A stretch of DNA of 64,000 nt, taken from Stomoxys calcitrans (Eukaryota; Arthropoda; Insecta; Diptera; Muscidae). The translations under genes and the position numbers were made by a program. The notes below the pieces were generated by a model that had not been told where the DNA came from, searched no databases, and saw only the letters and a program-made list of their open reading frames with translations. The stretch is taken from positions 157,457,441 to 157,521,440 of the forward strand of contig NC_081553.1 in assembly GCF_963082655.1 (NCBI RefSeq), given 5' to 3'. Each line of letters begins with the position of its first letter. Positions within the stretch are counted from its first letter, which is position 1. Positions 44,945 through 54,753 of this stretch are shown one piece after another.

Positions 44945-47900
44945 ATGGCCCTATCAAACTTTATCCAAATATCCGATGCTTTAATCGAGTTCAATGCAGA
45001 ACTCGAAAGCGAACTTCTGCACCAGTCCGCGATCCACTCCTTGGAGGTTCATCGGGACGAGTTGAGGGAAATATGGCAGAGAGTTAAACCAAAGTATGAG
45101 GCTAGCTTGGCTGAGTTAGCCGCTGCTGACGATAAGAGGGACATAGAAACCCTGAAAGCGCGGTATCAGACCACTTATCGAACTTACGTTCATGGCATAG
45201 CTAAAATAAGTGAGGTTATAGAATCCAAAAGGTCCGCTGCTGTTTCTCCCCCCAATCCAACGCGGTTGGAATTCTCTTCGAGTCCGAATGTAAACCTACC
45301 TCCTTGTGACACCGACCTCTTTCACGGGGATTACCTCTCCTGGCCATCGTTTCGCGACCTTTTTACTGCCTTATACATCAATAACACGAGGCTCTCCCCT
45401 GTCGAAAAATTATTTCACTTGAATTCCAAGACTCGCGGTGAAGCCAGGGAAATAGTTCGAAAGGCACCTCTCACGAATGAGGGATTTGAGTTAGCATGGA
45501 GGGCGTTGGAGGTTAGATTCGACAACAAACGTTTACTACTGAACAGCCAACTTAAGACCCTTTTTAATTTGCCAGGAATTACCGTTGAATCAAGCGAGTC
45601 CATAAAGCAGATTCAAAGTACTATAAATGGGATTATAGCTTCACTAAAGCTCTATAGTATAGATATCAAGAGTTGGAACCCCATTTTTGTGTATGTTTGT
45701 TCCATGCGTTTGCCTGAGATCACATTGTCCCTGTGGGAGCAATCAGTCAAGAATAAAAGTGACTTTCCATCTTGGACAGAACTTGATTCCTTCTTGACAT
45801 GTCGATTTCAGACATTGGAGACGGTGAGGGATTTCGGTTTTCCCAGCACTTCTCAATCGATATCAAATTCCAAGAACGAGAACGTTGGCAAATCAATGCC
45901 AAAGAATAGCTCCTCCAAAAGAGTGAATTCGTATCGAAATGGTGTTGTCATTCCAAATTGTAAGTTATGCCCCAATGAAAACCACACCATAAGATTGTGT
46001 TCGAAATTTCATAATATGACCTACGCCGATAGACTGACAACCGTGAAGCAGTTAAAATTATGCCTTAATTGTTTTTCTAAGGGACATCTTGTCAAAGACT
46101 GTAAAAGTGCATTTAACTGCCAAAAATGCAACAGGAGGCACAACACTCTACTGCATCAAGACTGCAATGAGGAAATGGAAATTCCCGAAACTGATCAGAA
46201 ATCGATACAGTCCACTTCCAATGGTGATTCCATTGTTCCCATACAGTCTTGTTTCGCAGCCAACAGCAAGACCGTGCTGTTGGGAACGGCCATGGTTGGT
46301 ATCCGACATAATGGGGAGATTTTCAAGGCACGAGCACTTTTCGATTCTGGGTCGGAAGCGTCTTTCCTGTCAGAACACCTTTTCAACTTGCTTAAACTAA
46401 AAGCACGCAAATTTATGGCTCATATATCCGGCCTTAATGGCACCCTCTCTGCGAAGGCTCAGAAAATATGTATGCTTCAAATCACTTCTCCAATGACTTC
46501 AGGTTTTGACCTGGAGGCTCCCATTATGGTCATTCCTAAGCTAACATCCTCACTGCCTACTTTTTCTGTATCCGAGGAAATGTTTTCCACACTTCCTGAC
46601 ATCCACCTGGCAGACCCTGAGTTTTATCGGTCATCGTATATTGACATTTTGATAGGGGCAGATCTGATTCCGCAGGTCATGTTAAATGGCATTATTAATC
46701 CAGTTTGTGGGTCTCTTTTGGCCCAAGAAACAGTATTTGGTTGGATTCTGACCGGTCCCATTCCAAAAGAGCCTATTTCAGTCTTCCGCACTACTGTTTC
46801 ACTTCCAGATGATATCGCCTTAGATGAACTAGTTTCCAAATTCTGGGAACTGGAGGACCTCCCTAGGGTTAAACCTATTTCCGATATGGACAAGTATTGT
46901 GAGGACATGTTCGTGGAAACCACCACCAGAAACGAGGCAGGCCGGTATATTGTTACGCTGCCATTTAAACCCGAATTTCCTTCCGGTATTCAACTCGGGC
47001 AGTCCCAAAAGATAGCTCTTTCTCAGTATATAAGAAATGAGAATCGGCTTCTCAGAGATATTGAGCTCAAGAGGCAGTACGATGCGGTTCTGGCAGAGTA
47101 TATTGAATTAGGCCATATGAAGAGGGTAAGGGACATTGATTTCACTCCCAAATCCAATTTTCACTACTTGCCACACCATGCTGTTGTTCGTCCAAATAGC
47201 GTTACTACAAAAGTTCGTGTAGTGTTCAACGCGTCAAACCCTACCTCTAATGGTATGAGTTTGAACGACGTCCTCCACCCTGGTCCATCTTTGCAGAAAG
47301 ATCTGTGCACTTTATTACTCCAGTGGCGATTTTATAAAGTGGTTTTCAATAGCGATATTGAAAAAATGTATCGCCAGATTTGTGTCCATCCGAAACACAC
47401 TACATTCCAGAGAATTCTCTACCGAAAGTCCCCTTACGATGAAATCGAAGAATTTGAGCTACAGACGGTTACGTTTGGGGTAAATTGTGCCCCATTCTTG
47501 GCTCTACGCACAATTCAGCAACTGGCTACAGACGTAAGGCTTCAATATCCGCTTGCAAGCGAGATTTTGGAATCGTCGATGTACGTCGACGATGTTCTTG
47601 GGGGGAGTCATGATATTTTGTCCGCAACTAAGACCCAGAAGGAACTCATTTCGGCCTTGGGGACAGCCGGTTTTTTATTGAGAAAATGGACTTCTAACTC
47701 TAAGGAGTTCCTAAAATCCATTCCAAAGGACCATCTTCTGAATTCCGAATTTCTTGAGTTTGAAGATTCAAGTAAGGCCAAGACTCTGGGTGTTCGTTGG
47801 AACGCGAAACTTGATGATTTTTATTTCGTAGCCGGGCAATTAGACGCAAATTCCGATCCCACTAAGAGGAATATTCTTTCCAATATATCGAAACTATTCG

Positions 47901-50131
47901 ACCCAGCTGGGTGGCTATGCCCCTTCATAGTTCTCGCAAAACTTCTAATGCGGGATGTTTGGTTATCCAAAGTCGGGTGGGATGATCCCCTTCCTCCGAA
48001 TTTACTTGCAGCATGGCATTCATTCTTGGGGAATTATTCTAGGATTGGAGATATACGAATTCCTCGCTGGATACATTTCACTCCTGAAAGCGATATGGAA
48101 CTCCATGGCTTCTGTGACGCCTCTGAAAAGGCGTACGCAATAGCCATTTATGTTCGAGTCGCGGCTCCCAGCGGTGAAATTGTCACACACCTCCTTATGT
48201 CAAAATCGAGGGTGGCACCATTGAAGACAATTTCAATTCCTAGACTCGAACTTTGTGGCGCGGCCTTACTGGCGGAGGCCATTGAATCGATTCTGCCGTC
48301 CATTCCAAATTGCAAGGTTTTCTGTTGGACAGATTCAACGATAGTCCTTGCCTGGTTAATGAAACCAGCGTTCCAATGGAAGACTTTTGTGGCTAACCGT
48401 GTTTCAAAAATATGTGAGGTAGTACCAGTGGACCACTGGGGCCATGTTGAATCAAGGCAGAATCCTGCGGATTTGGCTTCCCGTGGAGTGTTTCCCGATG
48501 AGTTAATTCAGAATGACCTTTGGTGGTTTGGTCCTCTGTGGCTTAGGCATCCATCGAGCCTTTGGCCAATTAAGAATGGTTTGCCAATAGATGAGACACT
48601 ATTGGAAGCTAAGACTATTCACAGCCACTTTACTTACTTCCAAAACTACCAAGATCCTCTGGATAGGTTTTCTTCGCTGGGAAGAGCTCTTAGAGTGATG
48701 GCATATGTATACCGTTTTATTTCTAATTGCCGTGCTTCAGCCGATATAACTTCACGAACTCATTCGCTGACCAATGACGAAATCCAGGATGTTCGAGATC
48801 GTTTAATTGTCTTGTCACAAAAATTATTTTATCCAACTGAATATAAGGCATTGTCAAATGGGGAGCAAATTACGTCCACCAGTTCCTTATTGACTTTGAA
48901 CCCCTTTTGTGATCCTAAAGGCCTCTTAAGAATATGTAGTCGCATAGCCCATTCCGAGAGCCTCACTTATAATGAGCGTTATCCTATTATCCTGCCGTAT
49001 CACGGTACCTTCTCCCGATTGCTGATACTGTTCATACATTGCATTACATTGCATGGAGGCAACAGTTTAATGCTACGAATGTTGCGTCTCCAGTTCTGGA
49101 TTCCAAAGGCGAAAATTCTTATAAAGGCCTGTGTTCACAATTGCAAGATTTGTGTAATTTCCAAACACAAGCTTAGAACGCAGCTGATGGGAACCCTTCC
49201 TCCAGAACGTACCACGCTCAGTCGACCATTCACGAATACTGGTATTGACTTTGCAGGTCCGTTCGACATAAAAAACTACTCGGCGCGATCCTGTACTATA
49301 ACAAAGGGATACGTATGTTTATTCGTTTGTTTCGCTACACGTGCTATCCACTTGGAGCTCACAAGCTCCTTGACCACTTCAGCCTTTCTAGCGGCCTTTC
49401 ACCGTTTTTCTTCCAGACGTGGGTGTCCCTTAAAGATCTTTTCCGACAATGGCAAAACATTTGTTGGAGCATCGAAAGAGGTGGCGAAAAACTTTCTTCA
49501 AAGATCGCGGGACGAGACACTTTTCCAATTCTCCTACCAGCGCTTATCCTGGCACTTCATTCCACCAGGAGCTCCTCATATGGGAGGGCTCTGGGAAGCC
49601 GGGGTGAAAAGTTTTAAGGCTCATTTCCGAAAGATGGCAGGATGTCATAAATTTACGTTCGAGGAATTCACTACTATACTTTCCCGTATCGAAGCCTGTT
49701 TAAACTCGCGACCTATTTCACCTTTATCCGAAAATCCCGACGATTTGCTAGCTCTTACCCCTGGACATTTCCTTACTGGGGGTCCTTTGCTTTCACCTGC
49801 CGAACCTGACGAATCCGAGACTACTATTTCTGTAGTTAATCGTTGGCGAAGAGTTGTGGCATTATCTCAACAGTTCAGTATTAGATGGAAACATGAGTAT
49901 CTTAAAGAGCTTCACAAGCGCATTAAATGGAAAAGACCACAGCCAAATATCCAGATTGGTTCTATGGTTGTTGTGAGAGACGACTGTTTGCCACCCCAGG
50001 AATGGAAATTGGGGCGTATTTCGAAGATATATTATGGCAAGGATGATTTAGTGCGAGTAGTCGATATAACTACACAAAGGGGAACCATAACTCGGCCTGT
50101 TGTAAAAGTCGTGGTACTCCCACCATGTTAG
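44945..50131 (+). CDS. BEL/Pao gag-pol polyprotein (ORF1)
   Basis: One uninterrupted frame of 1728 codons with start context AACAGAATGG (A at -3, G at +4). Domains in order: DUF1759-type gag (about 100-300). Three zinc knuckles follow (about 339-405): CKLCPNENHTIRLC, CLNCFSKGHLVKDC, CQKCNRRHNTLLH. Retropepsin-like protease has active-site FDSGSEAS (Asp 467). Reverse transcriptase (about 690-920) has YVDDVLGG (Asp 882/883). Next is the Pao-specific region ('LFDPAGWLCPF', about 985-1000) and RNase H-like 'HGFCDAS' and 'FCWTDST' (about 1056-1130). Integrase has a zinc region, then core residues GIDFAGP (about 1435), SDNG (about 1500) and WEAG (Glu about 1551). The C-terminal DUF5641-type domain includes 'RWRRVVALSQQF' and 'EWKLGRI'. 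All catalytic residues looked for are present, so it may be functional. Confidence 0.97.
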   Translation: MALSNFIQISDALIEFNAELESELLHQSAIHSLEVHRDELREIWQRVKPKYEASLAELAAADDKRDIETLKARYQTTYRTYVHGIAKISEVIESKRSAAVSPPNPTRLEFSSSPNVNLPPCDTDLFHGDYLSWPSFRDLFTALYINNTRLSPVEKLFHLNSKTRGEAREIVRKAPLTNEGFELAWRALEVRFDNKRLLLNSQLKTLFNLPGITVESSESIKQIQSTINGIIASLKLYSIDIKSWNPIFVYVCSMRLPEITLSLWEQSVKNKSDFPSWTELDSFLTCRFQTLETVRDFGFPSTSQSISNSKNENVGKSMPKNSSSKRVNSYRNGVVIPNCKLCPNENHTIRLCSKFHNMTYADRLTTVKQLKLCLNCFSKGHLVKDCKSAFNCQKCNRRHNTLLHQDCNEEMEIPETDQKSIQSTSNGDSIVPIQSCFAANSKTVLLGTAMVGIRHNGEIFKARALFDSGSEASFLSEHLFNLLKLKARKFMAHISGLNGTLSAKAQKICMLQITSPMTSGFDLEAPIMVIPKLTSSLPTFSVSEEMFSTLPDIHLADPEFYRSSYIDILIGADLIPQVMLNGIINPVCGSLLAQETVFGWILTGPIPKEPISVFRTTVSLPDDIALDELVSKFWELEDLPRVKPISDMDKYCEDMFVETTTRNEAGRYIVTLPFKPEFPSGIQLGQSQKIALSQYIRNENRLLRDIELKRQYDAVLAEYIELGHMKRVRDIDFTPKSNFHYLPHHAVVRPNSVTTKVRVVFNASNPTSNGMSLNDVLHPGPSLQKDLCTLLLQWRFYKVVFNSDIEKMYRQICVHPKHTTFQRILYRKSPYDEIEEFELQTVTFGVNCAPFLALRTIQQLATDVRLQYPLASEILESSMYVDDVLGGSHDILSATKTQKELISALGTAGFLLRKWTSNSKEFLKSIPKDHLLNSEFLEFEDSSKAKTLGVRWNAKLDDFYFVAGQLDANSDPTKRNILSNISKLFDPAGWLCPFIVLAKLLMRDVWLSKVGWDDPLPPNLLAAWHSFLGNYSRIGDIRIPRWIHFTPESDMELHGFCDASEKAYAIAIYVRVAAPSGEIVTHLLMSKSRVAPLKTISIPRLELCGAALLAEAIESILPSIPNCKVFCWTDSTIVLAWLMKPAFQWKTFVANRVSKICEVVPVDHWGHVESRQNPADLASRGVFPDELIQNDLWWFGPLWLRHPSSLWPIKNGLPIDETLLEAKTIHSHFTYFQNYQDPLDRFSSLGRALRVMAYVYRFISNCRASADITSRTHSLTNDEIQDVRDRLIVLSQKLFYPTEYKALSNGEQITSTSSLLTLNPFCDPKGLLRICSRIAHSESLTYNERYPIILPYHGTFSRLLILFIHCITLHGGNSLMLRMLRLQFWIPKAKILIKACVHNCKICVISKHKLRTQLMGTLPPERTTLSRPFTNTGIDFAGPFDIKNYSARSCTITKGYVCLFVCFATRAIHLELTSSLTTSAFLAAFHRFSSRRGCPLKIFSDNGKTFVGASKEVAKNFLQRSRDETLFQFSYQRLSWHFIPPGAPHMGGLWEAGVKSFKAHFRKMAGCHKFTFEEFTTILSRIEACLNSRPISPLSENPDDLLALTPGHFLTGGPLLSPAEPDESETTISVVNRWRRVVALSQQFSIRWKHEYLKELHKRIKWKRPQPNIQIGSMVVVRDDCLPPQEWKLGRISKIYYGKDDLVRVVDITTQRGTITRPVVKVVVLPPC

Positions 50132-51048
50132 AAATTAGTTATTCAATTTCCTTTTGTTACATTATTGTCCTTTATTATATTTTAGTTTACTCTTACAGAA
50201 TGCCACCTATTTTATCCCGCCTTAGCCGTTCCGAGGCAAACAAAAATTATTACTCTTGCAGAATCTGTTCACAAAACCACGGTCTTCGTAAATGCAAGGT
50301 ATTCCGAAAAAAGGATGCGAAACAACGTATGCAATTAGTTGTGACTCACCGCTACTGTCCAAACTGTTTAGCCCATCAACACTCATCTAGTTCTTGTTTT
50401 TCAACTAAAGGATGTCGGTTTTGTGGAGGCAACCATCACTCCTTATTGCATATAGATAATCCAAAATTGCGAAGCAAGAAAACAAGGACAGTAAAGGTCG
50501 AAAAAAGCCCCGCAGGTGAACCACCAAACACCAGTTCAACTAACCAGCGATCACTAACGATAGCGTCTATTGCAACTCCAAACGCCACTTTGCTATTTCC
50601 AACGGCTATAATACTGGTTGTGATCGGCAAGAAAAAGCACCATATCCGCGCAGTTATTGATCCTTGCACCGCCATTAGTAAAATATCTAAACAGTTTGTT
50701 GAAGAGTTACGACTTAACACAACTGTCCTAGGATCGGAGTCCATATGTGCAGTCTCTATAGCATCTCGCCACTCTTCTCACACTGTTTTAGACACCACAA
50801 TGAGAGTCAACAACCACATATCAATGGACACGCCTAATAGATCCATTGATGCTGCCATTGCTGCAAAATTCGCTAATTTGACTTTAGCAGATCCAAAATT
50901 TTATATCTCTGGGCCGTTTTCAATCGTACTTGGATCTGACATATATGGGCGCATTATATTACCGGGTCTTTTAGCTAGTGATGGCTCTCTTCCAGTCGCC
51001 ACAAATACTATCTTCGGCTGGGTGCTGTCTGGCTCATGCACCACCTGA
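50125..51048 (+). CDS. BEL ORF2: zinc-knuckle plus protease-like protein with altered active site
   Basis: A second intact ORF in the env position, overlapping the end of ORF1 by 7 bp (CACCATGTTAG). It encodes three zinc fingers in the same order as ORF1: CRICSQNHGLRKC, CPNCLAHQHSSSSC, CRFCGGNHHSLLH. A retropepsin-like domain follows, collinear with ORF1's: 'LADPKFYISG' vs 'LADPEFYRSS', 'IVLGSDIYGRIILPG' vs 'ILIGADLIPQVMLNG', 'TIFGWVLSG' vs 'TVFGWILTG'. The active-site triplet DSG has become DPC ('AVIDPCTAISKISKQ'), so it should lack protease activity. The first 25 residues are hydrophobic (ISFCYIIVLYYILVY). A second Met at 50200 ('MPPILSRLSRSE') lies 2 nt after a good 3' splice site (TACTCTTACAG), making it an alternative start from a spliced RNA. 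It ends before any RT. Confidence 0.88.
   Translation: MLEISYSISFCYIIVLYYILVYSYRMPPILSRLSRSEANKNYYSCRICSQNHGLRKCKVFRKKDAKQRMQLVVTHRYCPNCLAHQHSSSSCFSTKGCRFCGGNHHSLLHIDNPKLRSKKTRTVKVEKSPAGEPPNTSSTNQRSLTIASIATPNATLLFPTAIILVVIGKKKHHIRAVIDPCTAISKISKQFVEELRLNTTVLGSESICAVSIASRHSSHTVLDTTMRVNNHISMDTPNRSIDAAIAAKFANLTLADPKFYISGPFSIVLGSDIYGRIILPGLLASDGSLPVATNTIFGWVLSGSCTT
50181..50199 (+). promoter_or_regulatory. Candidate 3' splice site for ORF2 mRNA
   Basis: A pyrimidine-rich tract ends TTTACTCTTACAG at 50198, directly before the ATG at 50200. Splicing from a leader donor (43333 or 44240) would place ORF2's inner Met as the first AUG of a subgenomic RNA, much as env is expressed in other LTR elements. 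Inference only. Confidence 0.4.
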
Positions 51049-51291
51049 TGCAACAACTATTGAACTGGATTATATTTAAAATTAACATTAGAATCTATAA
51101 GTAAACTGAATTGTTATTAAATTTTGACTAGAGATAACCCTTATAGTATTAAGGCATATTGAATTTCAAGCATTTTATGAACACTCAAAGATCGTATGAA
51201 TTGTATATTTTCCTATTTTTTTTTGACCTCATACCATTATATATTTGAATTTAAAACTTTTACCTTGCAATCTTGCAACATGGGCCGGTAA

Positions 51292-51691
51292 TGTTTGTGC
51301 CACACAACTTCCAGGTCTGCATTTTTATAATGCCACATACAGAGGGCACTGAGAACACTACACTTTTTAGTTCTAAATTTAGTTTTATGGTAAACTAAAT
51401 GTCATTATTTTGAGAAGTCATGACTATGAAATGAAAGACTCGTTCATTCCGTTTTAACTTCGAGAGCAATAAAGTTCAGTCTTCGTAAAATTTAAACATA
51501 TATCGTTTTTTTTTTTTTTTTGTTAAGTCATTGTGACTTGGTATTAAGGTTACTTTTTTACATACATAACCCAAAAACACATTTCGAGTCTTAAGGGTTT
51601 TGGACTTTCCAAACTTCCAAAAAGAATTTCTATCTTTCAGGAGGCCATTATCACCCTTTCGTTCACAGTCCACTGAACCCCAACGTTTTCA
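51292..51691 (+). repeat. BEL 3' LTR (400 bp)
   Basis: The offset to the 5' LTR is constant at 8578 bp from first to last base, so there are no indels, and I found no mismatch by eye. The 243 bp between ORF2 and this LTR are AT-rich; a polypurine tract is not obvious (CATGGGCCGGTAA precedes it). Confidence 0.95.
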
Positions 51692-51716
51692 ACCCTTGAA
51701 CGCAAAGGAGTATCGA

Positions 51717-52868
51717 AGGGGCCTTTATCAAACCACCCCGTTGTCTTAAGACCAATACGGCCAATTTTTTTTACTAAATTTCAAAAGTTTCTCACTGGCA
51801 AAAAAGTTCCACTGTGATTTTTTCACTTTTTTTGAGCTTAAATTAAAATTTAAATTGTTGTCAACAACTTAAGGTTTGTCTCGTCATAACCTAGCCATAA
51901 ATAGGGTGGTGGCAGCCAAACCAAAAGTAATGCTTTATTGACTATTTAGAACCTAGTGTTACGTCACATTTTATTGCACATACGTTTAAGCTACTTTTAC
52001 TTGGTAGCACTTCTTCTACAAATATATACAAAAATACAAAAATAATAATGCAAATATCTCTATTTCATCTGTTTTTATGTAACCGGCAACATAAGTCAAT
52101 TTTTCAAAAAAGTCAAATTTTTGTTGGTGTCGTCATCACTAGTCATGAAAAATTACCGTCATACTTACGCAATATACCTTACTTTATAATAATTACAAAA
52201 ACATATCCCAATTCAGATTCTATACAATTCTAAAATCAATGTAGACTTTAATATACTAGGTGTAAAAATCTCTATTTTTTGAAATGTAGCCTTATATGGG
52301 AGCTTAAACAAAATATTGACCTATTCGTCCATGGGTTAGAATATACTTTTTTCATACCGAGAAAATATCACTTGTCAATTTTGTGTGTTCCAGAGCAAAA
52401 ATATCAAAAATCAGGGGTACGTTTGTACCCCTAAAGTTGGACCCATCTCGACCATATTCGGCACAGTTGTAGATATGTTTATAAAAAGCTCCCTATTTAA
52501 AATTTCAGCCAAATCGGATAAGTTTACGATGATTAATTTGGACATTTTTCTATATGGCAGGAATACCAATCTATAGATTAAAGATACACAGCACACACAC
52601 AGTTTGTATGAAATTTAAAATTTATAGCTCAAAAATTGACAAAGTTAAAAATAACACTGAAGAAATCCAAGTGAAAATTTTGATATTCAAGATGGCACGA
52701 TACGTTATGCAAATTTTTTTAAATCTCGCCCAGCTTTTTTTAGAATCCTAAATCAGGAAAATCGGTACTGTAGATCAAAAATTATGGCCACAGAAGGTTC
52801 GAGAAGTCAAAAGTGGTCAACAACCTTGACACCCTGTATCTCACTCTGCATTAAAGATATGGACCTAC
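51717..52868 (+). repeat. Family D repeat, copy 3, with embedded core module
   Basis: 51717-52250 matches 640-1100 on the same strand. 52437-52535 has the family A core ('ACCATATTCGGCACAGTTGT', 'AAATTTCAGCCAAATCGGAT'). 52750-52868 matches 118-230 inverted ('GTGGTCAACAACCTTGACAC'). The order differs from copy 1, so the repeat has been rearranged. Confidence 0.55.
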
Positions 52869-52969
52869 GGCAGCACTTTCTTGAAAACCTATGTTCTCCT
52901 CTACACCACTAGGATCAACATATAAAAAGTAGTCATACAACTCATACAGTTCATACGATGTGGAGAATA

Positions 52970-53165
52970 ATCCATTTACACAAACTGGTCCATATATTTA
53001 ACGAAGTATTTTTCTCTCAAACACTCCAAGTACTCTCCCAAACACTCCAAATACAGTACCCATACAACAGACAAGAAGTATCAGAGTCTTGTAAAGTTTA
53101 ATTTTCGTCTGTCGAGAGGCTGCTTGCTCAATCCAAAGTAGCATATGTTAGCCAATATTCAATAG
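52970..53165 (-). pseudogene. RTE-like C-terminal fragment, heavily decayed
   Basis: Nucleotide text matches 41710-41960: 'AAACTGGTCCATATAT', 'TTTTCTCTCAAACACTCCAA', 'GTCTGTCGAGAGG', 'CAATCCAAAGTAGCATATGT'. Frames are broken. A further bit at 53785-53850 ('AGTTCTTTCCTATTT', 'TTGTATCAGCAAGTGTCAT') matches the RT part, so one old copy may have spanned both. Confidence 0.6.
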
Positions 53166-53228
53166 AGCATATATTTCAATATTCGTTGGTGTGTGTTGCT
53201 ACCTTTGGCTTTCCTTTTCCATTTGCAT

Positions 53229-53744
53229 ATTCGATCATTCAACTCGTCTCGAAAGAGAAACAAACAAAAATTGTAAAATTTTATGGTCTCGCCCTAACAG
53301 GCAAAAAAAAACACTTGAAAAATTAAAATTCGGCGGAGCCCGGCCAGGATTCGAACCTAGGACCACGGAACAACGGCGAGAGCCAATGCCGTTGTCTTAG
53401 CGTTCGAAGCCATCAATACAACTTCCAACAGATGCATAAAATCATGTGTGGTACGGAAGAAAGTATAATTTACCACAGACAGAATGTCTGCAATTACACA
53501 AAAATAAATGCATTGGAAAAAGTACAGCTAATAAGCAGGGTTGTCGAGCTTGGTTAATGTGGTAATTGTATCATAGATGCGTTTTCGCAATTAATACGAT
53601 TTAAATACAACATACCAACGCACGGCGCTTGAAGCCATCACACCTAATATGGTTGAAAAGTCTTCTAACCAAAGACGAAACGCGTCCCATAGTGGTCGAT
53701 CATTCGATCATTTAGTTCGTCTCGAAAGAGAAACAAACAAAAAT
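53229..53744. repeat. 44-bp direct repeat flanking tRNA-like sequence
   Basis: ATTCGATCATTCAACTCGTC at 53229 and ATTCGATCATTTAGTTCGTC at 53702 both continue TCGAAAGAGAAACAAACAAA. Between them, 53325-53412 on the minus strand has a box-B-like 'CCTAGGTTCGAATCCTGGCC' in a GC-rich tRNA-like context. It may be a second SINE type or a duplicated segment. No genuine tRNA fold was confirmed. Confidence 0.45.
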
Positions 53745-54220
53745 ATTCGCTTTATTGCAAAACTTAAACTTCGCTTGGTACTGAGCAGTTCTTTCCTATT
53801 TAACTAAGGTGTTTGTATCAGCAAGTGTCATTTTGCAAAGTCGAATCAGTTTTACAGGCTAGAAGCCAAGAGAAAACGTTTTTCTAGCTCTTGCTGCCTT
53901 ATTGCTTTGTAACGGATTACTGCTACTGGAACATCGTTCTAACTAGATGGTACACATTCTATACCATCATCAGAGATTGGTTACACATAATAACCATCAT
54001 CGGATACCAGAAACTGTTCTTGTTTGAACCGTTGAGTGGAGCGGACGGATTGTTATTTCACACCACAAGAATTTTCTTGTAACTGGGAATAGGTCATTAT
54101 TTCGGAAGAAAAATATAGGTCACTCAAGGATAGCTGCGATAGAGGTATCCATTTGGCGGTTGATAATCTGCGTCTGTTTCCAGTGGATCCGCAGATCTAG
54201 AGCCCGGGAGTAGGCTTACA

Positions 54221-54676
54221 ATGGACTCCAAAGACCCAACAGCTGCGGTAGTGGTATCAGGCGTAAGCATGTTGTCTGCTAATGAAATCTCGACTGGTAG
54301 AGCGGCTGCTCCAGGCTCCACTAGCCGACAGACGACTGGTCAGCAGGGGCTTTTGACGAAGACACCTGGTTCGAGTCTTAAGGACAAGGCCGAACCTATT
54401 CTTTCTTCGCAAGCCTATAATTTGCCTAGGCCATCGGCCTTCCTTGGCAAACCAACACGCTCTTCAAGAGGTTGGAATAATGGTAGACGCATCGCTTTCA
54501 GTTTTATTAAGAGGCTTGGTGCGAATGATCCTAAGACTCTCACTAATAGGGAGAGAGACTCCCTAAATTGGGCTCGGGAAATCACTGCACAGGCTACCCC
54601 AAAGACTACACGTCAGGATTTGGAAACTGCAGTCAGCCAAAAAGCTGCGGTCACCTGGAGGGCATCCCATTCCTAA
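54221..54676 (+). pseudogene. LOA-2 ORF1, N-terminal part
   Basis: A frame of 151 codons starting 'MDSKDPTAAVVVSG'. It includes 'SRGWNNGRRIAFSFIKRLGA' and 'NWAREITAQATPKTTRQDLE', homologous to 18018-18300. It ends by frameshift; the C-terminal part lies at 54754-55176. Probably once a nucleic-acid-binding ORF1 protein of a LOA-group element. Confidence 0.65.
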
Positions 54677-54753
54677 AATAACTAGGGCGAACAATAGTAA
54701 GATGGGTCCAAGTACCTTTGCTAATGTCACTAGGGACAGTTTGGTGATGGCAG

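Larger units (their letters stand above)
42714..51691 (+). mobile_element. Complete BEL/Pao LTR retrotransposon (8978 bp)
   Basis: It consists of a 5' LTR (42714-43113), a 1.83-kb leader, an ORF1 polyprotein of 1728 codons, an ORF2 of 307 codons in the env position, a short 3' region, and a 3' LTR (51292-51691). The LTRs read as identical and have TG...CA ends. ORF1 has no frame breaks. Together these point to a recent, possibly active insertion. Only 'ACC' is shared by the outer flanks; BEL elements normally duplicate 4-6 bp. The left flank is an RTE-like fragment and the right flank is near family D. It would be transcribed opposite to Snap25 within a Snap25 intron. Confidence 0.95.
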
